Shown: positions 12,292 through 20,493 of the stretch, in pieces
Layout: the number at the start of each line of letters is the position of its first letter
Numbering within the stretch: position 1 is the first letter of the stretch
From: Haplomitrium mnioides
Taxonomy: Eukaryota > Marchantiophyta > Haplomitriopsida > Calobryales
Length of the DNA: 51,171 nucleotides
Direction of reading: 5' to 3'
Assembly (NCBI GenBank): GCA_049999725.1
Contig: JBNGIS010018014.1
Coordinates: forward strand, 1-51,171
Translations under genes and position numbers: made by a program
The notes under the pieces: generated by a model
Database searches by the model: none
What the model saw: the letters and a program-made list of their open reading frames with translations, nothing else
Told to the model about the DNA's origin: nothing

Positions 12292-13142
12292 TGTCACTCC
12301 TCTGTTTCCGGCCTTAACCTTCACAGTCGCCTCTTTGGATGCAAGGGAGGACAACTTACGAGCATTCAGGTTCTTTTCTGAGTTGGCCCCTTACCAGTTA
12401 TCGCTTTAAGGATTCTTGCTTTCCTTACTAGCCTTGGATTCACCGTTTACTCTCTTTGGACTTCACTACAATCACTCATTCTCAACTCAAGTTAGTATTC
12501 TCCACACTCAATCTTCTTTGTGTAATTCTGTCCGTGTATTGCAAGGACCAAAACTGGAGGTCCTGCCACCTTATGTGTAATTGGAACAATTACAGAAGTC
12601 TAGACTCCCCCTTTCAGAGTTGCCACAGATCAAGTACAACAGATCTCAACTATCCTAAGATGAATGAATCACAAAACTATACCACAGGATTATAACCAGA
12701 GAGCATTTCCCCATATGATCCTTTTGTTGTCACATGGACTGCATTCCCCTTTTCGAGATGTCTTAGGGTCTGCTCAACTGTCCTGATATATTTTATACTA
12801 CTCTATTGCATGAAATCAAATGCAAAATGAGAATCTAACTACACTTCAATACATCAACTATTTACACTATGTACTGTGAATAGGTCCACCAATTGACTTC
12901 CCTTTTGAATCCTTCGCTGCCTTACAGTCTGCAGCCCAACACTCACCACTCACACACCCTTATCCAGATAGTTTTGATACTTCCCTCACGAGAAGTCCTG
13001 ACTTTACTTCCTCAGGCTAGGAAGAGGATTTATTTTAGTTCCACCTCTGGAAAAGCACAGTCCTCCCGACTATAGGTAACCCACTCCACTCCGAGCCTTG
13101 AGGAGTCTTACTCCGCAGTACGCGGGTACTAACGCAGCCCCC

Positions 13143-13164
13143 AAAAAAAAAAAAAAAAAAAAAA
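13143..13164 (+). repeat. Poly(A) run, 22 bases
   Basis: Twenty-two consecutive A residues replace a short pyrimidine-rich segment (CCCTCCCTCTTAGC) found at the matching place in the other LTR near 19187. It arose after the two LTRs separated, either by homopolymer expansion or as a small insertion. Assembly error in a homopolymer is possible. Confidence 0.85.
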
Positions 13165-13224
13165 TCTCAGCTCCACTTAAGATTAAATACAAAGTGTACT
13201 CCGAACACTCTGGGGTGATACTCC

Positions 13225-13745
13225 CGCACAAGGAATGGCAGAGACAACTCCAAGCTCCTCACTCGGCAGCCTCTCCCGAAGTCATAACTGGCCAAATCCC
13301 TTCTAGACCCCCGTATCAATAACCCGCCACCCAAGTCCGCTTGCAAGGATGAGGTCACCTGGATCTCCCTCTAGTCCTCCTCTGAATCCCCCGGATCCCC
13401 TAAGCTAGTAACTCTGCTTCACGTGATCTTCTCAATGAATTCTAACTTCAGATGCCCTTCGTTGTGATTTCCTTGTCCTCAGATCCTGATGCTCCTACAC
13501 AGAGAATGCAGAAACAACCACAACAACTCCAAGTCCTCCCATGGTGGCCTCTCTCGAAGTCTTAGCCGGCCAGAATTCAATCGAGACCTCGTATCAGTAA
13601 CCTACCACCCAAGTCTGCCTGCAAGAATGAGGTCACCTGGATCTCCCTCCAGTCCTCCTATGAATTCCCCGGATCCCTTGAGCTAGTAACTCTGCTTCAT
13701 GTGGTCTTTTCAGTGAATTCTCAATCCAGCCTCCCTCATTGCGAT
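13225..13745 (+). repeat. Tandem duplication inside the LTR, about 275-bp unit
   Basis: Two diverged copies lie side by side. Matching anchors are AGGAATGGCAGAGACAAC at 13231 with AGAGAATGCAGAAACAAC at 13501, and the GATGAGGTCACCTGGATCTC block at about 13348 with its counterpart near 13626. The offsets are 270 and 278. Both copies also occur in the other LTR (20520-20640 and 20690-20920), so the duplication predates this element's transposition. I saw no second copy at the equivalent place in solo LTR D. Confidence 0.7.
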
Positions 13746-14194
13746 TCCCCTTCGCATGCAGTCACCTCGCGCCCTGAGATTGCTTGTGCATCAACCCTTC
13801 TTAGAATCGATGTCCTTTGATGTATACCCCCCTCGAGTGATTGCTGCATCTCCCTGCGAACCCTTGCGCCCTTCGTTTGAATTCATTAATCCAGTTAGGC
13901 TCATAACGGGAAATGTCGACGCGTGGCTTCAATGGTCGTTAATCTTGTTTTCACGGAAGATAGGCGCGCGCCGCGTGTCCCGTCAGTTGGTCGAGAAACA
14001 ACAAGTACAACGATAACAAGGCGTTCGAGAAATCTTGTGGATAGAGATTCCATAGATTCCCGCGGAGCCAGGTCCAAAGAGTCCTTCGGAAAAGAGTTCC
14101 GAAGCAACCCGCGGAACCCTATCCACAGAATCTCAGTAGATTCCCGTATAGATTCCCAGTTATCCTCCAAGTGCCATATCATCCGCTGCATTGC

Positions 14195-14510
14195 CGTCCG
14201 ATGCCACCCCGCAAAGGGGTAGGCTGATCGTCGCTTTGACTTTCCCTTCCGAATTGACCCGCTCGCGGCCCGAGGTCTGATGAGATTTCCCTTGCTGCCA
14301 CGTGTCCTCTGACTTGCCCAAGGTTCCCTGAGTCGCCATGTCATCTGCAAGGCGCCGTCCGACGCCGCCCTGCAAAGGGGTAGGCTGACCGTCGACTGAC
14401 TCCTTTCCACAGTTGACCTTCGGAATCCTCTCCTTGCTTCTCAGAGCACCACGTCGTCCGAATGGCGTCGCCCGACGCCGCCCCGCAAAGGGGTAGGCAG
14501 ACCGTCACGT
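14195..14510 (+). repeat. Three GC-rich hairpin repeats in the LTR
   Basis: A unit of about 35 bp, with core CCCCGCAAAGGGGTAGGC followed by (T/A)GACCGTC, occurs three times, with the core ending at 14220, 14381 and 14494. The CCCC...GGGG arms can form a small stem-loop. The other LTR has the same three copies ending at 21415, 21576 and 21689, with identical spacings of 161 and 113. The middle copy in this LTR has CCCTGCAAAGGGG, which weakens the stem. In element sense they lie about 1.0-1.3 kb from the LTR start, so U3 regulation or RNA structure is possible but unproven. Confidence 0.8.
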
Positions 14511-14644
14511 TGACCCTTCTTCCGATGTTGACCCATGAACTACACTCTCCTTCGTCCATGTTTCTGAACCGCTCCGCGGACTCTCAACGCTCGCCACATC
14601 ATCCAAAGAACCGATGCGGACTCCCTTCGCTCTTTGCCGGTCCC

Positions 14645-14830
14645 GTCAACGATTTATCTCCCTTTCGGCTCTTCTTTGCTCTTCCTCCTGACAGATCCCC
14701 ACTAAGTCGCCCTTTCAGCTTCCTTGGTTCTTCCTTGGTTGGAACATTGATGAATCACCCTTCCGACATCTTCCGTCTTCCTTTGGACAGACCCACGCTA
14801 TGTCACCCTTTCGGCGCTTCCTCGGAGATC
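14645..14830 (+). repeat. 48-50-bp tandem repeat in the LTR, four units
   Basis: The core CCCTTTCGGC or a close variant starts at 14660, 14710, 14758 and 14806, each preceded by a TCRC-like or similar triplet and separated by pyrimidine-rich CTTCCT stretches. Spacings are 50, 48 and 48. The matching block of the other LTR (21840-22030) carries the same units. Solo LTR D has related units at 40989-41150. The position, about 700-860 bp inside the sense start of the LTR, fits a U3 enhancer-like array. Confidence 0.65.
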
Positions 14831-14900
14831 CCCGTTTGGACTCTTCGCGGATCCCTCTTAAAGGGGGTTACCACATCATAAGATGCATCGGAACCACCTG

Positions 14901-14917
14901 AAGTGGGATCTCCACTT
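14901..14917. other. LTR stem-loop AAGTGG-GATCT-CCACTT
   Basis: A perfect 6-bp inverted repeat with a 5-base loop. It recurs at 22096-22112 in the other LTR. An extended version (7-bp arms, different loop) occurs at 41484-41502 in solo LTR D inside a shared block. Stem conservation with a changed loop suggests that the structure or a palindromic protein site is kept. Confidence 0.6.
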
Positions 14918-15521
14918 AGGAAGGCGGCTTCCCGTAGACCCGTGGACTCCTTGAAGCTGCCACGTTTCCATGGATTTGCGGATTTGAAGAATGAGTTGGA
15001 TCGGCCCTTGTAGGCGCGCTTCTGCTTGCGGGATCGAGGCGTCCCTCTTCCTTGGCCTTGCACACCTTTGTGACAATCTTAGTTCCTCATTTCCTCCCCA
15101 ATCATTGATTCTCGATTGTTGGCCGCTGCACGACATGTCCGCGATCTGCCCTCCCTGATTGCCTTTGGATGTCAGCTTGTGGACTCGTTCTTTCTTCTCA
15201 GATCACTTCGCTTGGATTGGTCGTTCCCTTCTCCCCTGCTCGACCACGATCCTTGCATTCTCCTTGAGGCTCACGGCTTCCCGCTGTCCTGCTTTGGATA
15301 TTGAAATGGGACCCCTCCTCTGGCTGGCAATCACTGCCCTCTTCTCATCCTCTCGCCATGATCTTGTTTCCCTCCTAGGAATCATGCGTCATGCTCTTAA
15401 CTATCTGTTTGAGAGTAATCCGTCATTCTTGAGAGACCTTCACACTTGCTAAGGGTCATTGGTTCAGAATTGCTTCCGATTTATTGAATTTTGTCTCAGT
15501 GCTTCAAATCATTGGCTGACA

Positions 15522-15535
15522 TAACTCCTTTTTTA
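15522..15535 (-). other. Polypurine tract of element A
   Basis: Reading the minus strand, AAAAAAGGAG (15534 to 15525) is followed by TTA and then the LTR start TGTCAGCC. A purine run directly upstream of the 3' LTR is the primer for plus-strand DNA synthesis in LTR retrotransposons. Its place beside the left LTR sets the element's orientation. Confidence 0.85.
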
Positions 15536-15655
15536 GTTATGAAGCGCCCCCGCGAACAATCTTCATCTCCTTTCTCTCTAGTTGCCTCCTATGAGTGATA
15601 GTTGGTCGGCCTCCTTAACTGCTGCAACACATCCCCACAAAACGCCCTCCCCACG

Positions 15656-15692
<37 letters not shown>

Positions 15693-15843
15693 TATAATTT
15701 TACCTTCGCCGGCTGGGCACCTTTGATGGAGTCATAGTTGGGCCCTCTCCCTTCTCCTCTTGATTCTCAGCCATCTTCTCTTGGTGCTCTGGTCTATCAC
15801 AGGTATATATTTCGATTTGGTTGACAGACTCCGCACCCTCCTT
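15536..15843 (-). other. 3' untranslated or deleted part of the element A interior
   Basis: This stretch lies between the protease region and the polypurine tract. After the stop at 15844-15846 the same frame stays open as a charged, glutamate- and lysine-rich tail to about 15705. The rest is non-coding and holds a CA microsatellite. In an autonomous element about 3 kb of reverse transcriptase, RNase H and integrase would follow the protease. No trace of them is visible here. Confidence 0.6.
15658..15688 (+). repeat. (CA)n microsatellite
   Basis: An uninterrupted AC/CA dinucleotide run of about 15 units, followed by a short TACATATA tail, in the 3' part of the element A interior. It may mark slippage at or near the point where pol sequence was lost. 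Confidence 0.95.
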
Positions 15844-16512
15844 CTACAGATCTTCCTTTGTTGCTTCAGCCACCATTTGCACCCAGTAGTGGTTCTCTAA
15901 TTCTTCCTCCTCCTCGGACCACTCACTGTCATACTCAGCTTCTAACTGTGTTTCCCCCAAGTGAGGAACAGGACCGTAATGTACTGTTGTTTTTTTGGGG
16001 CCGAACACCAGTGTAGAGTTTCCCTAGTTGTGCATTACTCTGGCCCCATACAACCACGGTCTCCCGATCAGCACCGGGTAGGGGGATGGTCTGGCAAGTC
16101 GCATCACCAAATAATTAAGCTTGAATTCTTTCCCTCCAATGAATGTTGGAATTGGCAGGAGGGAGCCCAATGGCTTCACGTGGGACCCATCCGTCAGCCT
16201 CATGATTCGGGCTGTGTGCTAGAATTTCGTGAATCCCAGCTTGTGAGTAGTCTCCTCCGTCATGATGTTGACCCCTGCCCCTCCATCCACGGGCACTAAT
16301 GACAATGTGCAACCTGCTATCTGTATGTCAATTTCAGGAGCCCTTTTATCCTCACATACCAATTGCAGATTTGCTGAAAATCCCACCTTGGGTAGCCTTC
16401 TTCTCCTCCTAGCTCCCATCAGCATTTCACGAAGCTGTCTCCGATACAGTGGACTATCCTTGATCAATTGGCCCACTGTGGTTGTGACAGGACAATTTAT
16501 GACGTCCGCTTA
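15844..16512 (-). pseudogene. Element A retropepsin (aspartic protease), decayed
   Basis: The minus-strand frame contains VPVDGGAGVNIMTE, the active-site block of retrovirus-like aspartic proteases, coded at about 16280-16240. About 70 codons downstream it has YPVLIGRPWLY, the hydrophobic-Ile-Gly-Arg flap-distal block typical of plant Gypsy proteases. The enzyme would cleave the Gag polyprotein during particle maturation. The catalytic Asp is present; the usual D(T/S)GA reads DGGA, a variant I associate with some plant Gypsy elements. The frame continues the zinc-knuckle frame but is cut by stops at 16510-16512, 16219-16221 and 16024-16026. After the last it continues as an acidic linker (EYDSEWSEEEEELE) to the stop at 15844-15846. 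It is not functional as it stands. Confidence 0.85.
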
Positions 16513-16572
16513 AATGCTATAGGGGTGGGCTCTTGTCCCATCTTCCGCAGTTTCAACTATCTTCTGTACCTC

Positions 16573-17396
16573 CTAGTTTCCTCCCTGCTGCTTCTGGACT
16601 TTCTTGAGGGTCTCCTCTGCTGCCTGCTCTTGTTCCATAGCCTCCAATTGCCTCCTCACCCGGTCTTGCTCCTTCGGGTAGAACAATTTCGGATTATCCC
16701 TCCTATAATCCGGATCATTGCGTGGTGAGGTTGCTTGAGCCACTCTCTTCTGATCTCTCCGCTCTGACTTCTTTTGGCTTTTGTTCTTGGTCTTGACCCT
16801 GGTGACCACGCGGAAACAATCCTCTGAAGTGGAAGTCTCCCAGCCCGGCAACTCAGCTTCCTTCTCCAACTCTATCGTGATCAGATTGACATTTGAGGAG
16901 GGAGGAGGATTTGTACTTGGTCCAGGATCAGCATCAGGCCTTCTGGTCGAGCAATTCATGGCCACATGCCCCTCCATCTTGCATTGGGAGCACAGGGAAG
17001 GCGGTTGGCCATAACTACTCTTCCGCAGCTCCAGACAGCTCGATGAAATGTGGCCTGGTTGGCCACAATTCCAGCAGATCATAATTGTCATTCGTGGAGG
17101 CCGATTCGCAATCCACTGATTCATAGGTCATGCATCCACTCCTGCAGGCCTGCTCAGAATTGTACAAGGTCCCCGCTGATCTGATACACCGTTTCTGGGG
17201 CCTCCTCTAGGACATACTCTACTTCCTCCCGGATGTACTCTGGCGCTTCCTCCCTCACATAGTGCACAACATTTGTGTCATTTGGACATTCCTGGGGGGA
17301 ATGTCCGTGCTGCTTGCACTTGACGCACCAGACTCCAACTCTCCTTGTTGGCAGGGTCCTGCCCTCCGGCTTAATTCTTGCCAAAAGTATATTCAT
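16573..17396 (-). pseudogene. Element A gag C-terminal part: three CCHC zinc knuckles, decayed
   Basis: Three nucleocapsid-type knuckles (CX2CX4HX4C) are readable on the minus strand. CVKCKQHGHSPQEC is in the frame 17396-17154. CWNCGQPGHISSSC and CSQCKMEGHVAMNC are in the frame 17124-16573. These bind the element's RNA during packaging. Between knuckle 1 and knuckles 2-3 lies an acidic stretch (YVREEAPEYIREEVEYVLEE). The two segments are in different frames, so at least one frameshift falls near 17124-17154. Upstream, residues like IEELSAKLESMN suggest a short coiled coil before knuckle 1. The frame ends at TAG 16573-16575, but the same frame leads on into the protease, as expected for a single Gag-Pro polyprotein. 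Confidence 0.88.
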
Positions 17397-17524
17397 CGAC
17401 TCCAGCTTGGCGCTCAGCTCCTCAATTCGATCCTTCCCCCTGGCTTCTTGCTTGCCTCAAGTTCGGGTTCAGCTTTTTTGTATCTTACTTTGCTGGCGCC
17501 CTTGCAATGACTGCTCTCCTTGAT

Positions 17525-18116
17525 CTATTTCTTCTTCTTCAAATCCTTCTTCTTCTTCTTCTTCTTTCTGGATGACCGGTTCTCCTCTGAGCTATTGCTA
17601 CTTGACTCATTCTCGCTTTCCAAGGAGGACTCGGAACTCTGATCCATATCCTCGTCACTGTCCGAGGCGTCTAAAGAATCATCAGAGTCGTATTTGGCTC
17701 GTGCCTTTCTTCGGAAATTGGTGAGGGAAGCCTTTACGTGAGATCGGGCTGCATTGACATCATCGTCCAGAGTTTGTGGATCCGCCCATCTTACCCAAGT
17801 TCCAATCCCTCTGGGTAGAGCAGCCAGGAACCACGCTGTGAGCATTCCATCAGTGGCTAGAGGTTTTAGCTTCCTCGCCACTTTCTTGAATCGTTGGAAG
17901 AACTTCCTCACAGACTCCTTCTTCTTCATCCTTAGTTTCCCTATTTGCCGCTGCAATGTTTTCAAGGTCGTCCAACCATGCATCTGGGTCATCCTTCGGG
18001 CGTCCCTTGAAGGACTTGTATTTGAATCTCCCCTGAAGCCCAGAAGGTGGTACCGCGTTGGCCATTCCTACACTGGCTACAGCCACTTCCACCCAGATGT
18101 CTCCTCTTTCTGCCAC
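17525..18116 (-). pseudogene. Element A gag N-terminal part (capsid-like), frameshifted
   Basis: The first segment (18116 downward) carries GRFKYKSFKGRPKDDPDAW and DDLENIAAAN. The second (17992-17525) carries ESVRKFFQRFKKVARK and TAWFLAALP, the pattern of the Ty3/Gypsy Gag (retrotransposon gag family, capsid) domain. A serine-, aspartate- and glutamate-rich stretch and a lysine-rich tail follow. The segments are in different frames that overlap near 17915-17925, so a frameshift splits the capsid domain. The codon at 18116-18114 is GTG after an upstream in-frame TAA. The first ATG in this frame is at 18065-18063, so the original ATG may have mutated. The segment ends in TAG at 17525-17527, after which the frame stays open for about 30 codons. 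The leader from the primer-binding site is about 160 nt. Confidence 0.85.
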
Positions 18117-18278
18117 TCTTCCTTAACAGACCCAACCCCCAGTTGCTCTGTTTCTCAAGAGTGGCTTTCTTACAATCTGAATTGAGTATAAGGTGCACCA
18201 AGCGATATCTCTGGTTTGGGTTGGTCTTAGGCTTCTCCAAACCTTTGGCCTTCAGACCTCAGGCTTTCAAACCTTTGG

Positions 18279-18295
18279 CCCTCCTTCTAGCGCCA
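18279..18295 (-). other. Primer-binding site of element A (tRNA-Asn type)
   Basis: On the minus strand TGGCGCTAGAAGGAGGG begins 7 nt after the end of the right LTR. TGG pairs with a tRNA CCA tail, and the 17 bases match, from memory, the 3' end of plant cytosolic tRNA-Asn(GUU). It would prime minus-strand cDNA synthesis. The assignment to Asn is recalled, not searched. Confidence 0.8.
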
Positions 18296-19318
18296 AAAAT
18301 TATGTCACTCCCTTGTTTCCAGCCTTAACCTTCACAATCGCCTCTTTGGACGCAAGGGAGGACAACTTACGGGCATTCATGTTCTTTTCTGAGTTGGCCC
18401 CTTACCAGTTATCGCTTTAAGGCTTTAAGGATTCTTGCTTTCCTTACTAGCCTTGGATTCACCGTTTACTCTCTTCGGACTTCACTACAATCACTCATTC
18501 TCAACTCAGGTCAGTATTCTCCACACTCAATCTTCTTTGTGTAATTCTGTCTGTGTATTCCAAGGACCGAAACTAGAGGTCCTACCACCTTATGTGTAAT
18601 TGGAACAATTACAGAAGTCTGGACTCCCCCTTTCAGAGTTGTCACAGATCGAGTACAACAGATCTCAACTATCCTAAGATGAATGAATCACAAAACTATA
18701 CCACATGATTATAACCAGAGAGCATTTCCCCCTAGGATCCTTTCGTTGTCACATGGACTGCATTCCCCCTTTCAAGATGTCTCAGGGTCTGCTCAATTGT
18801 TCTGATATATTTTATACTACTCTACTGCATGAAATCAAATACACAATGAGAATCTAACTACACTTCGATACATCAACTATTTACACTATGTAATGTGAAT
18901 AGGAACAGAGTCCTTGAAGACCTCTAGACAGATCCACCAACTGACTTCCCTTCTGAATCCTTCACTACCTTACAGTATGCAGCCCAACACTCACCACTCA
19001 CACACCCTTATCCAGATAGTTTTGATACTTCCCTCGCGAGAAGTCCTGACTTTACTTCCTCAGGCTAGGAAGAGGATTTATTTTAGTTCCACCTTTGGAA
19101 AAGCACAGTCCTCCCGATTGTCGGTAACCTACTCCACTTCGAGCCTTGAGGAGTCTTACTCCGCAGTACACGGGTACTAACGCAGCCCCTCCCTCTTAGC
19201 TCCACTTGAGATTAAATACAGAGTGTACTCCGAACACTTTGGGGTGATACTCTTGCACAAGGAATGGCAGAGATAACTCCAAGCTCCTCACTCGGCAGCC
19301 TCTCCCAAAGTCATAACT

Positions 19319-19322
19319 GGCC
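19319..19322 (+). repeat. Target-site duplication GGCC of the nested solo LTR
   Basis: GGCC before the TGTGAAG terminus recurs at 20494-20497 after the CTTCACA terminus. The other LTR of element A has a single GGCC at the matching site. Four bases is slightly short for an LTR element; a fifth base may have mutated (T before the left copy, G after the right). Confidence 0.85.
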
Positions 19323-20493
19323 TGTGAAGTCATGAAGCGCATATGTGGGCCATTTCAGGCTTTGGTAGTCATGGTATAGTTCTGATATATTGAAAGACAT
19401 ATGGGAGTGGGTTTTGAAGCCATGAGAGGAAACTTCCATTTTTTCGGTTTTTCCTTAATATGCGTACAGAGTTAATAATGTTCTTATTAGAAATGTTTAG
19501 GGTCTGATATTTTATAGGAGTATATTATATTGTTATAGTAACAAGTATAAATTTACAGAAGTGAAAAATCATTTGTAAACCGGGAGTTATAACCGGTCAA
19601 AGTTGTAATAGTGCTATACAGAAAAGCCAAAACAGAGAGTATCTAGATATTAGAAAATACAAATATTATTATATGGGTAGAAAGCTTATTTAACAAGCTT
19701 TCCAATAAGCTATAGTACAGGCAAATTGATTAAGTATTAAGGATTTTATAGAGATTCTTCTAGAATAGACTAAAGAGGAGAAAAGTCAAGAAAAGTCAAT
19801 TTGCTCTTTGACTTATTCTTTGAGGGAATCTCGAGGCATCATTTTAGGAATTGTTTGTAGGGATAAATACAAGGATAAAAGTATAGGACAACTTGTATAC
19901 ATTCTTTGACAAGAGAAGCTCCAAATGAGAAGCTTCTTCTTGAAGAAGAAAACAAAAGGTGGAGATACTTTAGGAGTATAAGTAGGATTTAATATTTGGA
20001 GAGTTTATCACCTTAGATTCTTTACCTAGGGTGATAGAATATCCAGTTTTACTCCTAGTTACTTTCTAGTTAGTATATAATGAGGAGGAGGAGAGAGAGA
20101 AGGGACCTCATTACACCCTCTCTTTTTGGAGACCTCATTCTACACTTTCTCATTTGGAGACTTGAGACTTGGAGAAGCGCTTCGAGGAGCTCTTGGAGGA
20201 GTTACTTTGGAGACTCATTGGAGGGCAAGCACTTGAGGAGGGGTTCTCCATATACTGAGGAGTGTGTTGAGAGTTGGAAGGGTGAGAGCAAGAGTGATGT
20301 GTGTGTGAGAAGATTTGGAGTAAAGAGTTGGAAATTTCCAAATATCGATTTGAGTACTTACATTTTTGTTGAGTGTTGTAGAAATTGTTGTGTATTGATG
20401 AGTGCAGCCACACTTCAGCCCCCCTCTCATCTTAAATGTGCACTCAACATCAAGGTCACATGAGGAGAAACCGGCGAAGCCTCTAGCTTCACA
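19323..20493 (+). mobile_element. Solo LTR C nested in the LTR of element A
   Basis: A 1,171-bp AT-rich insertion absent from the left LTR of element A. Its termini TGTGAAG and CTTCACA are perfect 7-bp inverted repeats beginning TG and ending CA, as in LTRs. A GGCC target duplication flanks it. It has no coding domain. A TATA-like box at 20074-20080 followed by about 410 bp fits a U3-R-U5 layout with plus as the sense strand. The 127-codon frame from 20080 lies in the presumed R-U5 part and has no recognisable domain. It shares no obvious sequence with the other LTRs, so it is a different family. A solo LTR forms by recombination between the two LTRs of an element. A non-autonomous DNA element with short inverted ends is a less likely alternative. 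Confidence 0.8.
20074..20080 (+). promoter_or_regulatory. Candidate TATA box of solo LTR C
   Basis: TATATAA lies 752 bases inside the 1,171-bp LTR, followed by a GAGGAGGAG purine stretch. The place is right for a U3/R boundary, but AT-rich sequence gives such matches by chance. Confidence 0.45.

Larger units (their letters stand above)
12292..15521 (-). mobile_element. Element A, 3' LTR (left copy on plus strand)
   Basis: A 3,230-bp LTR that starts TGTCACTCC and ends GGCTGACA on the plus strand. It aligns from end to end with 18303-22716 once the nested insertion is removed. It contains an internal duplication of about 275 bp, four units of a 48-bp repeat and three GC-rich hairpin repeats, all shared with the other LTR. 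A run of 22 A at 13143-13164 is private to this copy. The open frames inside it (for example 13901-14410 minus) cover these repeats and have no recognisable domain. Confidence 0.93.

Noticed and set aside
13901-14410. 169-codon minus-strand frame in the LTR of element A
   Set aside because: It covers the LTR hairpin repeats, has no known domain, and its counterpart in the other LTR is read in broken pieces. Length reflects GC-rich repeat sequence.
20080-20463. 127-codon plus-strand frame after the TATA-like box of solo LTR C
   Set aside because: It sits in the presumed R-U5 region of an LTR, is arginine- and serine-rich from GAG/GGA repeats, and has no recognisable domain.
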